NCBI RefSeq assembly: GCF_000243395.2
Contig: NZ_CM001484.1
Coordinates: 4,233,450 to 4,297,449, forward strand
Source of the DNA: Saccharomonospora glauca K62
GTDB lineage: Bacteria; Actinomycetota; Actinomycetes; Mycobacteriales; Pseudonocardiaceae
Length of the DNA stretch: 64,000 bases
Direction: 5' to 3'
Position 1 is the stretch's first letter. Every line of letters starts with the position of its first letter. Of this stretch, positions 41,072 to 52,094 are shown one piece after another. The position numbers were made by a program, and so were the translations under genes. The notes under the pieces are model-generated. The model did not search any database, was not told the origin of the DNA, and saw nothing but the letters and a program-made list of their open reading frames with translations.

Positions 41072-41787
41072 ATGTCGGTCAGTGACCTGGCCTCTGCGGT
41101 CGATCGTGTGCTGGCCCTGCGGCCGACACCTGCGTTGCAGGAAGCGAGCGGCTGCCTCGACGAGGCCACGAACGTGCTCGGGACCATCGCTACCGGCAGC
41201 GCGGCGCCCGAACTTGCTGAGGCAGGCGATGGTCTGCGCGAGCGCGCGAGGAACTTGCCCAGGTTCAGCAGACGTGCAGCACGCTCGGCGAGGTTCTCGG
41301 GCGGTACCTGGCCGACATCGGGGTCGGGCGGTCGGACACCGCATCATCGACGGTGGCCCGGCCCTCGCCCACCACGCCACATGCCAAGCTCGTCGAGACT
41401 TCGAACCAGGCCCTGATCGCCGAGCTCCAGCGCCAAGGTCACAAGATCAGCCCGGAGCGAGTGGTGAGGATCGCGCGACTTCCGGACGAACGGGTCGTTT
41501 GGCTGGAGGAGGGTGACGACCGACGTGGCCTCCGGCACATCATCAAGAAGCATGGAGAAGATTTCGTTGGCTGTGGGATCCCGGAAAGCAAGGTCGTCGA
41601 CCTGGTATTCAACGCATTGACAGAAGGACGAGAAATCGACTACACAGCGACCGATCGGCCGGTCTACGAAGTTCGATACGGCCCCCGAGTCCAACGCGTG
41701 GCCATTACTGTGAGCGAGAACGGATTCATCGTAGGAGCTAATCCGCTCTCTCCGAGGAGCAAGGTGAAGACATGGAAGAAACAGTAG
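41072..41787 (+). pseudogene. Polymorphic-type toxin, apparently frameshifted
   Basis: The ATG at 41072 (GGGGAG upstream) begins a helical N-terminal region (MSVSDLASAVDRVLALRPTP) like the secretion-linked heads of actinobacterial small toxins. Near 41240-41255, in a cgcgagcgcgcgag stretch, the sense passes one frame over to EELAQVQQTCSTLGEVLGRYLADIGVG and then a C-terminal domain (GLRHIIKKHGEDFVGCGIPESKVVDLV, YEVRYGPRVQRVAITV, NGFIVGANPLS). That domain looks like a BECR-type RNase toxin with a conserved His, which is tentative. Its end overlaps the next gene by 16 bp, the usual toxin-immunity arrangement. A GTG at 41353 could still give a 144-residue toxin domain. Confidence 0.6.
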
Positions 41788-42119
41788 TCAGCATCAAACT
41801 CATGTTCGACTGGCAGACAGGGCCGCTGTGGATAAAGACTGACCAGTACGCGATCAGCGATCCTTACTCTGCCGACGAGGCACTTGAGCTGGTCCAGCTC
41901 AGTGACACACTCGTCACCGCTATCACCAAGTGGGACGAGCAAATGCAAGCAACCTACGACGGCCGAACTCACGAGAACCTCGGCTTCGCCGATCCCCAGG
42001 AAGAAAAGAGGTGGATCGAGGAAGGCAGAGAACTCGCACAACAATTGAAGAACGAGGTAGGCGCAGGCATCAGCGTGAAGTACGTACCGCTGATCGGCGA
42101 TGCCGAAACAATGAGCTGA
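41772..42119 (+). CDS. Probable immunity protein of the adjacent toxin
   Basis: A 115-residue acidic, soluble protein (MEETVVSIKLMFDWQTGPLW). It has a strand-rich start and a helical middle (DEALELVQLSDTLVTAITKWDEQMQAT), ending in a strand (ISVKYVPLIGD). I do not recognise a named immunity family, but small size, acidity and 16-bp overlap with the toxin-like gene support the role. Base composition is less GC-rich than in surrounding genes, suggesting acquisition. Confidence 0.65.
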   Translation: MEETVVSIKLMFDWQTGPLWIKTDQYAISDPYSADEALELVQLSDTLVTAITKWDEQMQATYDGRTHENLGFADPQEEKRWIEEGRELAQQLKNEVGAGISVKYVPLIGDAETMS

Positions 42120-42365
42120 GGATTTTACCGTAATCGCCGAACACGATTGGGAACAGCCTGCCCATCCAACGCCACTGAGGGCGTGACCGCACCATGCTCG
42201 GCACCACCACCCTCGACCTCAGGGGATAACAAGCACCGCCGGCGAACTTCGAGCACACCGAAGTTCGTCGTGGGCAGCGGGCGAACGTAGCGCGAGGTGA
42301 CAAAGACCGCCAACGCTGTATCCGCCCGTCGCCTCTGCTCCGGTCTTACCCCAAGCGTGTGACAC

Positions 42366-45300
42366 TCAGTAACTACCCCGCTGCGGCGCCCACACCTCGG
42401 CGAAGGTCTCCATCTGCTTCAGTACGAGCTGGGTAGCTGCCGGCTGCGCGTCCGGCGGGTACTTGTGGATCGCCAGCAACCGCTTGATCGTGCTGCGCAG
42501 TTTCGCTCGCACGTCGTCCCGAGAGACCCAGTCGACGGTGACGTTGCGACGGAGTGCTTTCACCAGGTCCCGCGCGATGTCGGCGAGCTTTCCGTCGCCC
42601 ATCTCCGTTACCGCGGACTCGTTCTGTGCGACGGCATCATAGAAGGCGAGCTCGTCCTCGCTTAAGGGCGGATCGAACTGCTGACCTCGCCGGGCATCGG
42701 CGGAGACCTCCTTGGCCATGCGCACCATCTCGGCGATGACCTCGGCCGCCGACAGGTTCTGGTTGGTGTATTTGCGCATCAGTTCCAGCAGTCGGTCGGC
42801 GAAACTCTGCTGGCGGACGATGTTGTGTTTGGTGACCTTGCGCATCTCCTGGTCGATCAGCCGCCGCAGCGCCTCGATCGCCAGGTGCGGGTTGCGGGCT
42901 TCCTGCATCTTCTTCAGGAACGCCTCGTCAAGGTGCGACAGGTCGGGCCGTGGGATCCCCGCCGCCTCGTACAGGTCGGTGACGCCACCGGCTTCGATGG
43001 CTCCGGCGGTGAGCTGCCGCAGCACGAGTTCGACGTCGGCGGGCACGGGCAGTCCCCGAGCCGCACGTTCCTCGGCGTCCCACTTGGCCATCCACACTCG
43101 GACGGCTTCGAAGTAGGCGATGTCGTCGCGGTACGGGTTCATCGCGCCGGTGCTGGCGCACAGCGCGTAGAACCGGGCCAGTTTGGCCGACGCCTTACGG
43201 AACCGCTCGTCCAGCGGTGGCTCGCCGTCCTCGACCTGGTTACCGGGGGTGGCAGGATTGCGCAGGAACTCGATGGCCCCCATAACCGCGTGCAGGAAGC
43301 TCTTCTCGCCTTTGACGGCGAGTTTGGCGCGCCAGTCGTAGCCGGCGAGGATCACGTTGCCGATGACGTCGTGCAGGTTCTTGACCTCGTCCAGCGCCCG
43401 TTCCAGGTCACGGCCCATCGGCTTGGTTTCCCGGTCACGCGTGGTGTATTCGGCCAGCGCCTTGTACAGGTTGTCGGTCAGCGGCGCATATCCGACGAGC
43501 AGACCGTCCTGCTTGTCCCGGAAGGTGCGGTTGACCCGAGCGAGGGTCTGCATGAGCTGCGCGCCCCGCATGGGTCGGTCGAGGTAGAGGGTGTGCAGCG
43601 GGGGCGAGTCGAAGCCGGTGAGCCACATCGACTGGACGATGGTGATCTCCAGCTCGTCGTCGGGATCTTTCATCCGCTGCTGGATCGCCTTGTTCTCCGA
43701 CGGCCGCCGGACGTGCTTGCGGATCGGGTCGGGGTCTTTGGGTGTGCCGGTGTAGACGACCTTGAGCGTGCCCTTGTCGAGGTCGTCGCTGGCCCACTCG
43801 GGGCGCAGCTTGACGATCTCGTCGTAGAGGTTGGCGCAGATCTCCCGAGTGGCGCAGACGATCATGGCTTTGCCTGGGCCGCCGCCGAGGAACTTGCGCA
43901 TCTGCTCCCGCCGGGTTTCCCAGTGTTCGACCACGTCGGCGGCGAGTTTGCGTACTCGGTCGGGGGCGCCGTAGACGGTGTTCATCGCGGTGACGGCCTG
44001 CCGGATACGGGCCTTTTCCGCGTCGTCGAGTCCGGCGGTGGCCTCGTCGGCGCGTTCGTCGATGATTTCCGGGTCGATGTCGTCGGGGAGCTTGACGGGG
44101 ATCAGTCGGCTCTCGTAGAACACCGGGACGGTGGCACCGTCCTCGACGGCGCGGGTGAGGTCGTAGATGTCGATGTAGGGGCCGAACACCTTGCGGGTGT
44201 CGCGGTCGGCTTCCGAGATGGGAGTCCCGGTGAACGCGATGAGCGTGGCGTGGGGCAGGGCGTCGCGCAGGTGGCGGGCGTAGCCGTCGAGGCTGTCGTA
44301 GTGGCTACGGTGGGCCTCGTCGACGATCACGATGATGTTGCGCCGATCGGACAGCAGCGGGTGTGTTCGCCCCGATTCCCGTTCGTCCTTGGTCCTGCCG
44401 AACTTCTGCAGCGTGGTGAAGATGATGCCGCCGGTGTTGCGGTTGGACAGTTCGGCGCGCAGTTCTTCCCGGCTCCCCACTTGGAGGGGTTTTTCGTTGA
44501 GAAGTTCGCTGGCCTGAAAGGTGCCGTAGAGCTGGTCGTCGAGGTCGGTGCGGTCGGTGATGACGATGATCGTCGGGTTGCCGAGCGCGGGGTGTCGCTG
44601 GAGCTGGTGGGCATACAGCTCCATCTCCATGGATTTGCCGGAGCCTTGGGTGTGCCAGACGACGCCGGCCAGGCCGTGGCCGCGCACGGCTTCGACGGTC
44701 TTGTCGACGGCCTTGGTGACCGCGAAGTACTGGTGGGCCTTGGCGATCCGCTTGACCAACCCACCCGGTGTCTGCGCGAAGGCGACGTGGCCGTGCAGCA
44801 AATCGAGCATGCGTGGCTGGTTGAACAGCCCGTGCAGCACGAGGTTGAGCGCGTAGTCGTCGGTGGTGGGTTTGCCTTGGTCGTCGACGTTCCACGGCGC
44901 GTAGTGCTCGAATCCGGTGAAGGCGGTGCCGTAGCGGGCGGTGATGCCGTCGGAGACGACGCACACCATGTTGAACCGGAACGCCATCGGCAGCTCGCGC
45001 ACGTAGGTGCGGAGCTGCGCGTGTGCGCCGCGGAGGTCGGCGTGTTCGTCACCGGCGCGCTTCAGCTCGATCAGGCCGAGCGGCATGCCGTTGACGTAGA
45101 GCACCACGTCGAAGCGCCGTTTGGCCTCGCTTTCGACCACGGTGACCTGGTTGACGGCCAACCAGTCGTTGTCGACCGGGTCGTCGCCGAGCAGTCGGAC
45201 GGTCGGGTTGTGTTCCGCGCCGTAGGCATCGGTGTAGACGATGCTGCGCAGGCCCTTGGTGAGGTAGCCGTGGACGCGATGGTTCTCCGCCAGCGCGTCG

Positions 45301-45536
45301 CGCGAGGTGGGGGTGGTGACCTGGTTCAGTACCTCGTCGACCTGCGCTTCGGGCAGCTCCGGGTTCAGCCGGGCGATGGCGTCGCGCAAGCGGCCCCGCA
45401 GCACGAGGTCCTGCCACGACTCCCGCTCCCCCGACCCCGGCGCGATCCGTTTGCCTTCGGTCGTATGCCAGGCGAGCTCACCGAGCGTGTCGAGCGCTAA
45501 GTGCTCCCACTCGGCCTCGGAATAGTCGCGGATCAC
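42366..45536 (-). CDS. hsdR: Type I restriction enzyme subunit R
   Basis: A 1056-residue HsdR. The N-terminal nuclease domain has the PD-(D/E)xK residues in FDVVLYVNGMPLGLIELKR. Helicase motifs follow: WHTQGSGKSMEM (Walker A), VDEAHRSHYD (DEAH box), AFTGTP, and QTLARVNRTF near motif VI. The C-terminal third is helical and binds the rest of the complex. This subunit translocates DNA and cuts unmethylated targets. The start overlaps the hsdS stop by 4 bp (ATGA), and it is the last gene of the operon. Confidence 0.96.
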   Translation of the reverse strand: MIRDYSEAEWEHLALDTLGELAWHTTEGKRIAPGSGERESWQDLVLRGRLRDAIARLNPELPEAQVDEVLNQVTTPTSRDALAENHRVHGYLTKGLRSIVYTDAYGAEHNPTVRLLGDDPVDNDWLAVNQVTVVESEAKRRFDVVLYVNGMPLGLIELKRAGDEHADLRGAHAQLRTYVRELPMAFRFNMVCVVSDGITARYGTAFTGFEHYAPWNVDDQGKPTTDDYALNLVLHGLFNQPRMLDLLHGHVAFAQTPGGLVKRIAKAHQYFAVTKAVDKTVEAVRGHGLAGVVWHTQGSGKSMEMELYAHQLQRHPALGNPTIIVITDRTDLDDQLYGTFQASELLNEKPLQVGSREELRAELSNRNTGGIIFTTLQKFGRTKDERESGRTHPLLSDRRNIIVIVDEAHRSHYDSLDGYARHLRDALPHATLIAFTGTPISEADRDTRKVFGPYIDIYDLTRAVEDGATVPVFYESRLIPVKLPDDIDPEIIDERADEATAGLDDAEKARIRQAVTAMNTVYGAPDRVRKLAADVVEHWETRREQMRKFLGGGPGKAMIVCATREICANLYDEIVKLRPEWASDDLDKGTLKVVYTGTPKDPDPIRKHVRRPSENKAIQQRMKDPDDELEITIVQSMWLTGFDSPPLHTLYLDRPMRGAQLMQTLARVNRTFRDKQDGLLVGYAPLTDNLYKALAEYTTRDRETKPMGRDLERALDEVKNLHDVIGNVILAGYDWRAKLAVKGEKSFLHAVMGAIEFLRNPATPGNQVEDGEPPLDERFRKASAKLARFYALCASTGAMNPYRDDIAYFEAVRVWMAKWDAEERAARGLPVPADVELVLRQLTAGAIEAGGVTDLYEAAGIPRPDLSHLDEAFLKKMQEARNPHLAIEALRRLIDQEMRKVTKHNIVRQQSFADRLLELMRKYTNQNLSAAEVIAEMVRMAKEVSADARRGQQFDPPLSEDELAFYDAVAQNESAVTEMGDGKLADIARDLVKALRRNVTVDWVSRDDVRAKLRSTIKRLLAIHKYPPDAQPAATQLVLKQMETFAEVWAPQRGSY

Positions 45537-46698
45537 GTCGCGTCCTCCACCATCTTCTCGGCATCCCGCACACGAAGCTCGCCGGACATCAGCTTGGGCA
45601 GGAGAGTGTCGCGGAGCTGGGCGAGGGTTTGGTTTTCCGCGTAAACCGATTCTCGAAGTTCGAACATAGATCGAACCTGATCACCAAATTGGCGAACCGA
45701 CTCGCCAACAGGCAACTTCAACGGGAGACCATGCACGTTATTTCGATTCAAGCCCGGTACCGCAGAATCGGAATTCATCACATCAAGACCCATGTTCGAT
45801 AAAGCGAAGTATGCAAACTCCATTGGAATATCAGCTCGCTTTATCTTCACGTAGAATGTCGTGTCAATCGGGAAGAAAGAACGCTCAGACCAGTAGACTG
45901 AGCCCACTGTCCCCTTTCTCCCAACAATCACACCTGGTCCCTCAACCAACGGCTCGTTATGTCTCCCCGATACCCCACCGCTACCAAAAACAGGGACATC
46001 ACCGTCTACTCGACGTGCAGCAGGCAAGGACTTGCCGTATTTCAGCTCCATCACGTCGCCAACCAATACCGACTCAAAAGCACCTGAAACGCAGCTTAAA
46101 TACGCAGCATTCGCCAGATCAAGTACTGTACCAGCAATCCGCTCGTTGAGGGCGATCTTGTCGTCGAGCGCACCGAGCACAGCAGCGATGGCCTGTTGCT
46201 CGAACATAGGTGGAAGACGCAAGTATTCTGCATCCAGAAATCGTTCAAATTGAAAATTGCTTATTCCCGTAGACTGATTCTCGTACTCTGCCGCTCTCCG
46301 AGACTTGTACATGTCCTGGAGGCCGTAGTAGGCGTACCGCGGGAACACAATATCACCGTCTACCCGGACAATCCGACAAAAACTAGCAGGTATCACCGGA
46401 ATTTCGAAGCCATCCAGTATGGAATTACCGATGAAAATCGAACGGCCCGTTGATTGCCCTTTGGCGCTGCTGCCGCCCGATATTTCAAGCACGATATCAT
46501 TGGCTTTGAGCAGACGCTGAGGAAGCTTTGTGCCCTTCTCCCATCGACGTGGCACACCACCTAGTTGTCCTGAACGCACCGCATCGAAGTCGGTACCTCG
46601 GATGATAGCGACCAGTTCATGTCCTTCCTGTGGGCTTTCGGATCCCCATCCCCCACCGCGAGCAAACGTCACCAAATCGCGGAACGGTTTCTCACTTG

Positions 46699-46702
<4 letters not shown>
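45533..46702 (-). CDS. hsdS: Type I restriction enzyme specificity subunit S
   Basis: A 389-residue HsdS with two target-recognition domains (about 1-165 and 210-365), each followed by a conserved helix: [23 protein letters not shown] after the first, and a helix ending [20 protein letters not shown] after the second. The DNA is visibly less GC-rich than in hsdR and hsdM, especially at 45650-46450, as expected for a module often exchanged between strains. ATGA overlaps join it to both hsdM and hsdR. Confidence 0.95.
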
Positions 46703-48309
<1,607 letters not shown>

Positions 48310-48333
48310 CCGTCCTCCTGTGTCGTAGTGGGA

Positions 48334-50373
48334 TCAGGGTTGAATGGTCAGGGTTCCGTTGGTCAACCCGGTCACGGCGATCTCGGTGAGCGCGTCCACG
48401 GCGGCGAGCTCCTGCTGCGCGATCGCACGCCGCTCGGCCAGGGTGGCGAGCATCCGGTCAGTCTCCCGCACGGTCTGCACGTCGAGGACGGGGATCCGCC
48501 ACTCCTCCAACCGCCGGGGTGCGCGTACCGCGCCGTCCGACCGGTGAGCGGCCGCTGCCGTCAACAAGGCCGCCAGCAACCGGGGAGTCAGCCGCGCGCG
48601 CCCCTTCGCCGAAATGCGCAAAGCCCGCACCGGGAACTCCACCACGGAGAAACCGTCGTCGTCGACCATGACTGTGGGCGCTGGGGCGAGAGTGACCAGG
48701 ACATCGCCGGGCTCGGTCAGGGCGGCCCGGGGGTAGTGCTCCGCGAGCACAGCGCGGTCGATCAATCGCTCGTACTCCGCCTTCGAGCAGCCGAGGTCAC
48801 TTGGCCCGAGCACTCGATGCGTTCCCTGCGCGCTGACATGGCGGGGGTCGATGCGGGTGCCCTGAATCAGGTTCACCGTCCCGGCCTTGATCAAGGAGCC
48901 GACGCTCACCAGCTCGGGCGCCCTGGGCTGAGCCTGCGTTATCCCGGTGCGCACCCGTGGCCGTCGGGTCCGGCGGGCATCGGCCAGCCGTGCCAACGTG
49001 GCTTCCAACTCCGCTACGCGGGCAACCGTCCGCGGCACCTCGGTACGGCGTTCCCGCACGGTCGGCAGCCGTGGCGCGAACAGCGGTCCGCCGGCCTCGA
49101 CCAAGCCGGCGACCTCGACATCCACGCAATGGGTCCGGGTGTGCTCCGTCGGCTGGTGACCCGCTCGGCGCCACGTCACGACATCGGTGACGAGAGCATC
49201 TACGACCGCAGGAGTTAGTGGAGCATCCGACACATCGGCCACCAGCATTCGGCCGCGCAGCGGCGTGCGCCGCACAGGACTGATCACCCACAGTGCCGTC
49301 TCGTAGCCTGGGCGGAACGGCAGCATGCCGCCTGGCAATCGGATGACCGCCTCCACCAGGCCACTGGCCAGCAGCTTCGCCCGGGTTCGTTCCTCCGGCG
49401 AATACCGTGGCAGCGTCCCGGTCAGCACATCGGCAGGCCCCCACACCACCGCAGTGCTGGAGTCCGCGAGGCGCACGGCGATGTCGTCAATCCGGTGCAA
49501 CACCTCCATGGCCGAGCGGTTCTCCGCAGGCCGGTACGGGATCTGGGTCACGAGCGCGTCCGGCCCCTCGGCACTGTCTCCGGTCCCGTCGGCTAGGTCA
49601 GGTCCGGTATTCACGTCCTGGTCGTCGAGCGGCACCCCATGCACGATCAATCTGCGTCGTAGCAGGCGAGCCAGGTAAGCATCGGAGTCGGCGGCCAGCA
49701 CGATGGGGGCACAGCTCTCCGGAAGCAGCCCCAGCAGGGGAACCAGGAGATCACCCGGCCCCGCAGCAGGGTCGGCGATGGTCAACGAGGCACTGTGTCC
49801 GGCACGTTCCGCCACTCCGGAGAGCTTGGCCAGCAACAGGCCCAGCTCAGGGTCGGGCCGACGTGCGGCAAGGTCTCTGGCACCGAACCGGCCGCGAGCG
49901 GCGAGGAGGCGTTCGAACGCGTCGGACGCACCCCAGGCGGCCTCGATCAGCTCGTCGACGAGAGCAAGCAGATGCCCCGGCCGCTCCGGCAAGGACCAGA
50001 CCTCGGTGAGCAGAAAAACATCGTCGGGATCGACTTCTTCGGCACGATCGCGCAACTGGCATGGTGTCGCGCCCGTGAGTGGCTCACCGTCCAAGGCGAC
50101 GAGGCAGACCAACGACGTCGCGGCAGCGATCACATCGCGCGGTGCCAAGTCCTCGCCCCACGCACTGAGGGTGTGGAGGCACAGGTCGAGCTCAGCGACA
50201 TCCCGTTCCATGCGCCCGGTCTCGACCAGCCAGTCACATACTTCACGGGCCCGGAACAGCGGCTTCGCGCTTCCGTCGACGGCAGGAGCAGGGAAGTCCG
50301 TGTACCGCCGTCGCCATGTGGTGACCACCGGGCGGCGGACACCCGCGAGCTGCGCGATGTCAGCCATCGACAT
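48334..50373 (-). CDS. Degenerate N6-methylase-like protein with N-terminal HTH
   Basis: A 679-residue protein from ATG 50373; a TTG about 57 bp upstream, behind GGGAGG, is an alternative. It begins with a MerR/excisionase-like HTH (SMADIAQLAGVRRPVVTTWRRRY). A methylase-like domain follows with motif I as DPAAGPGDLL, but the catalytic NPPF/Y position reads TQIPYRP, so activity is doubtful. Then comes ASGLVEAVIRLPGGMLPF, as in N6 methylases, and a C-terminal helical part with an S-subunit-like end (AERRAIAQQELAAVDALTEIAVTGLTNG). It heads the hsd operon and may be a regulator or an accessory subunit. Confidence 0.75.
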   Translation of the reverse strand: MSMADIAQLAGVRRPVVTTWRRRYTDFPAPAVDGSAKPLFRAREVCDWLVETGRMERDVAELDLCLHTLSAWGEDLAPRDVIAAATSLVCLVALDGEPLTGATPCQLRDRAEEVDPDDVFLLTEVWSLPERPGHLLALVDELIEAAWGASDAFERLLAARGRFGARDLAARRPDPELGLLLAKLSGVAERAGHSASLTIADPAAGPGDLLVPLLGLLPESCAPIVLAADSDAYLARLLRRRLIVHGVPLDDQDVNTGPDLADGTGDSAEGPDALVTQIPYRPAENRSAMEVLHRIDDIAVRLADSSTAVVWGPADVLTGTLPRYSPEERTRAKLLASGLVEAVIRLPGGMLPFRPGYETALWVISPVRRTPLRGRMLVADVSDAPLTPAVVDALVTDVVTWRRAGHQPTEHTRTHCVDVEVAGLVEAGGPLFAPRLPTVRERRTEVPRTVARVAELEATLARLADARRTRRPRVRTGITQAQPRAPELVSVGSLIKAGTVNLIQGTRIDPRHVSAQGTHRVLGPSDLGCSKAEYERLIDRAVLAEHYPRAALTEPGDVLVTLAPAPTVMVDDDGFSVVEFPVRALRISAKGRARLTPRLLAALLTAAAAHRSDGAVRAPRRLEEWRIPVLDVQTVRETDRMLATLAERRAIAQQELAAVDALTEIAVTGLTNGTLTIQP

Positions 50374-50490
50374 CAGCAACGAGTCCCGTGTCGGGACGGC
50401 TGGACTGTCGAGCAACGGCGCCGCACCTCCCTCGCGTCGTCGGGCCGTGATCAGAGTATCGACACTGCCCGACACGGCGTTACTCGATTC

Positions 50491-50510
50491 TTGATAACCC
50501 CCTTTATCAA
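50491..50510. promoter_or_regulatory. Palindrome upstream of the hsd operon
   Basis: TTGATAA-CCCCCT-TTATCAA is a perfect inverted repeat in an AT-richer island, about 118 bp before the first gene of the restriction operon and about 100 bp before the divergent DUF4190-type gene. It is a good candidate operator, possibly for the HTH of the operon's own first protein. Confidence 0.55.
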
Positions 50511-50611
50511 CTTCAGCTATCTCCGATTCTCCTTCGCCGCCGATAGCGTCACCGCGTCCGCTGGAGTCATGCCGACGCCTCAACGAACAGCACGCGGGAG
50601 AAGCACACACC

Positions 50612-51220
50612 ATGAGCCACAACATCACCACCGCGCCGCGAAACAGCCTCGGGACCGCTGGGTTCGTCCTGGGCCTCGTAGGACTGGTGTTCTCGTTCAT
50701 CCCACTGATCGGAGTGGTCGCCTGGCCCCTGGTGATCATCGGTCTCGTGCTCTCGCTGGTCGGCATTGCGAGGGCGCGAAAGACGGCGGCGAGCAAGGGA
50801 CTCGCGATCGCGGGGACCGTCCTCTCCGCGATCGGGTTGCTCGTCTGCATCACCTGGGTCGGCGCGGTCAGCAAGGCTGTCGACGAGGCACAGCGGAACG
50901 AGCTGAAGCCTGTGGCGTCCGGTCAATCACCGGCCGCAGGGCAGCACACCGTCGTCTTCGAGCTCAGCACGGATCAGGCGGTGAACGTTCAGTACGGCGA
51001 CCTCGCCGATCAGCGCACTCTCGTGGCGGACCCGACTCAGGAGTGGCGGCAGGAGTTCAGTTTCGGGGGCGGCTCCCACCACCTGATGCTGTCCGCCACC
51101 CCGGTCGGCAACAGCGATCTCACCAGCACCATCACCTGCTCGATCACCGTCGACGGGGAAACGGTCGCGCAGCAGTCGAACCCCTTGGGCGTGTGGTGCA
51201 ACGCCAACGTCAGAAAGTGA
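50612..51220 (+). CDS. Membrane protein with DUF4190-like helices and MmpS-like domain
   Basis: A 202-residue protein. Two N-terminal helices (GTAGFVLGLVGLVFSFIPLI, VVAWPLVIIGLVLSLVGIARA) and a third (IAGTVLSAIGLLVCITWVG) form a DUF4190-type region, with the typical motif KGLAIAGTVLS. The external C-terminal domain is beta-rich with a Cys pair (ITCSITV, VWCNANV), resembling MmpS-like accessory domains. No transporter lies beside it. Role unknown. Confidence 0.8.
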   Translation: MSHNITTAPRNSLGTAGFVLGLVGLVFSFIPLIGVVAWPLVIIGLVLSLVGIARARKTAASKGLAIAGTVLSAIGLLVCITWVGAVSKAVDEAQRNELKPVASGQSPAAGQHTVVFELSTDQAVNVQYGDLADQRTLVADPTQEWRQEFSFGGGSHHLMLSATPVGNSDLTSTITCSITVDGETVAQQSNPLGVWCNANVRK

Positions 51221-51289
51221 ACCGCCCGGCACAACCCTCACGTTCCGACATTCGCACAAACCCCTTGCCCAGACCGGGAGAAACCCGAC

Positions 51290-51811
51290 ATGTCCGCAGC
51301 GTTCGACCCGACCACCAGCCAGGTAATCACGCCATCCCCGAAGTCCCCGAAGAGATGGCCTTGGATCGTGGCCGTCGTCGCCGCTTTCGCAGCAGGCGCC
51401 ACCACCACCATGGTTGTCATGAGCGGGAGCAGTGACGAGAAGGAGACCGAACCCGCCCAAGAGGCCCTGTTCGAGAACAGCGAGAGCCCTACCACGTTCG
51501 TAGTAGAAGAGGAGCCCCCTCCACTCCCTTCACCCGGGGACTTCGCAATCGAGCTGCGGATTCTCAGCAAGCAGTGCTTCGGATCCGCCGGCTGCAACGT
51601 CTCGTATTCCATCGAGCCCGTTTACCTGGGCAGTGAGCCGCTCGACGACGTCTCCGCCACGGTGACGTACGAGGTTTTGGGGGGCGACAGCGGACCTCAG
51701 ATCAATTCGTTCACTTTGGACGGCGATACGATCACGTACCGGGAGGAAGAGTTCATCTCGATTCCTTCTTCCTCGACCGAACTAAAGATCGAAGTCACGG
51801 ACGTCTTCTGA
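51290..51811 (+). CDS. Single-pass membrane protein with acidic exported domain
   Basis: A 173-residue protein with a cytoplasmic basic stretch (SPKSPKRW), one membrane helix (PWIVAVVAAFAAGATTTMVVM), an acidic Pro/Glu linker and a beta-rich external domain with two Cys (QCFGSAGCNVSYSIEPVYLG). It resembles small actinobacterial cell-surface proteins of unknown role. It follows the DUF4190-type gene by 70 bp and may share its transcript. A strong hairpin lies just after it. Confidence 0.75.
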   Translation: MSAAFDPTTSQVITPSPKSPKRWPWIVAVVAAFAAGATTTMVVMSGSSDEKETEPAQEALFENSESPTTFVVEEEPPPLPSPGDFAIELRILSKQCFGSAGCNVSYSIEPVYLGSEPLDDVSATVTYEVLGGDSGPQINSFTLDGDTITYREEEFISIPSSSTELKIEVTDVF

Positions 51812-51838
51812 GCCAGGCGTGGCAGGCTTGGGTGGCCT

Positions 51839-51881
51839 CGCTTCCTCAGCGGTCGCGAGGAACGTGACCGCTGAGGAAGCG
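51839..51881. terminator. Bidirectional hairpin terminator
   Basis: A 16-bp perfect stem (CGCTTCCTCAGCGGTC with its complement) and an 11-base loop lie between the ends of the convergent genes at 51811 and 51894. Its length and placement make it the likely terminator for both. Confidence 0.85.
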
Positions 51882-51893
51882 TCAGAAGGTTCG

Positions 51894-52094
51894 TCAGACG
51901 TCGAACTCGCCCGCCTTCACGCCTGCGATGAAAGCGCGCCACTCGCTGTCGGTGTACGTGACCGACGCTTCGTCGGGGCGCTTGGAATTGCGCACCTCCA
52001 CACCGCCCTCGATGCGACGGAACTCGACGCAGTTGTCGGTCTGTGCGCTGAAACTCGACTTACGCCAAGGACCACCGCTAGCGGTCATCTTCAT
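51894..52094 (-). CDS. DUF397 domain protein
   Basis: A 66-residue protein from ATG 52094, overlapping the XRE gene's stop (ATGA). The DUF397 core is WRKSSFSAQTDNCVEFRR, then VRNSKRPDEASVTYTDSEWRAFIAGVKAGEF. In Streptomyces such proteins pair with WhiJ-like regulators and affect development and antibiotic production. Here the partner is the preceding gene. Confidence 0.93.
   Translation of the reverse strand: MKMTASGGPWRKSSFSAQTDNCVEFRRIEGGVEVRNSKRPDEASVTYTDSEWRAFIAGVKAGEFDV

Noticed and set aside
42825-45500. Very long open frame on the plus strand opposite hsdR
   Set aside because: It lies exactly antisense to a clear HsdR with all motifs. Its composition (runs of Val, Gly, Arg, Asp and His) is the shadow expected from GC-rich codons on the other strand.
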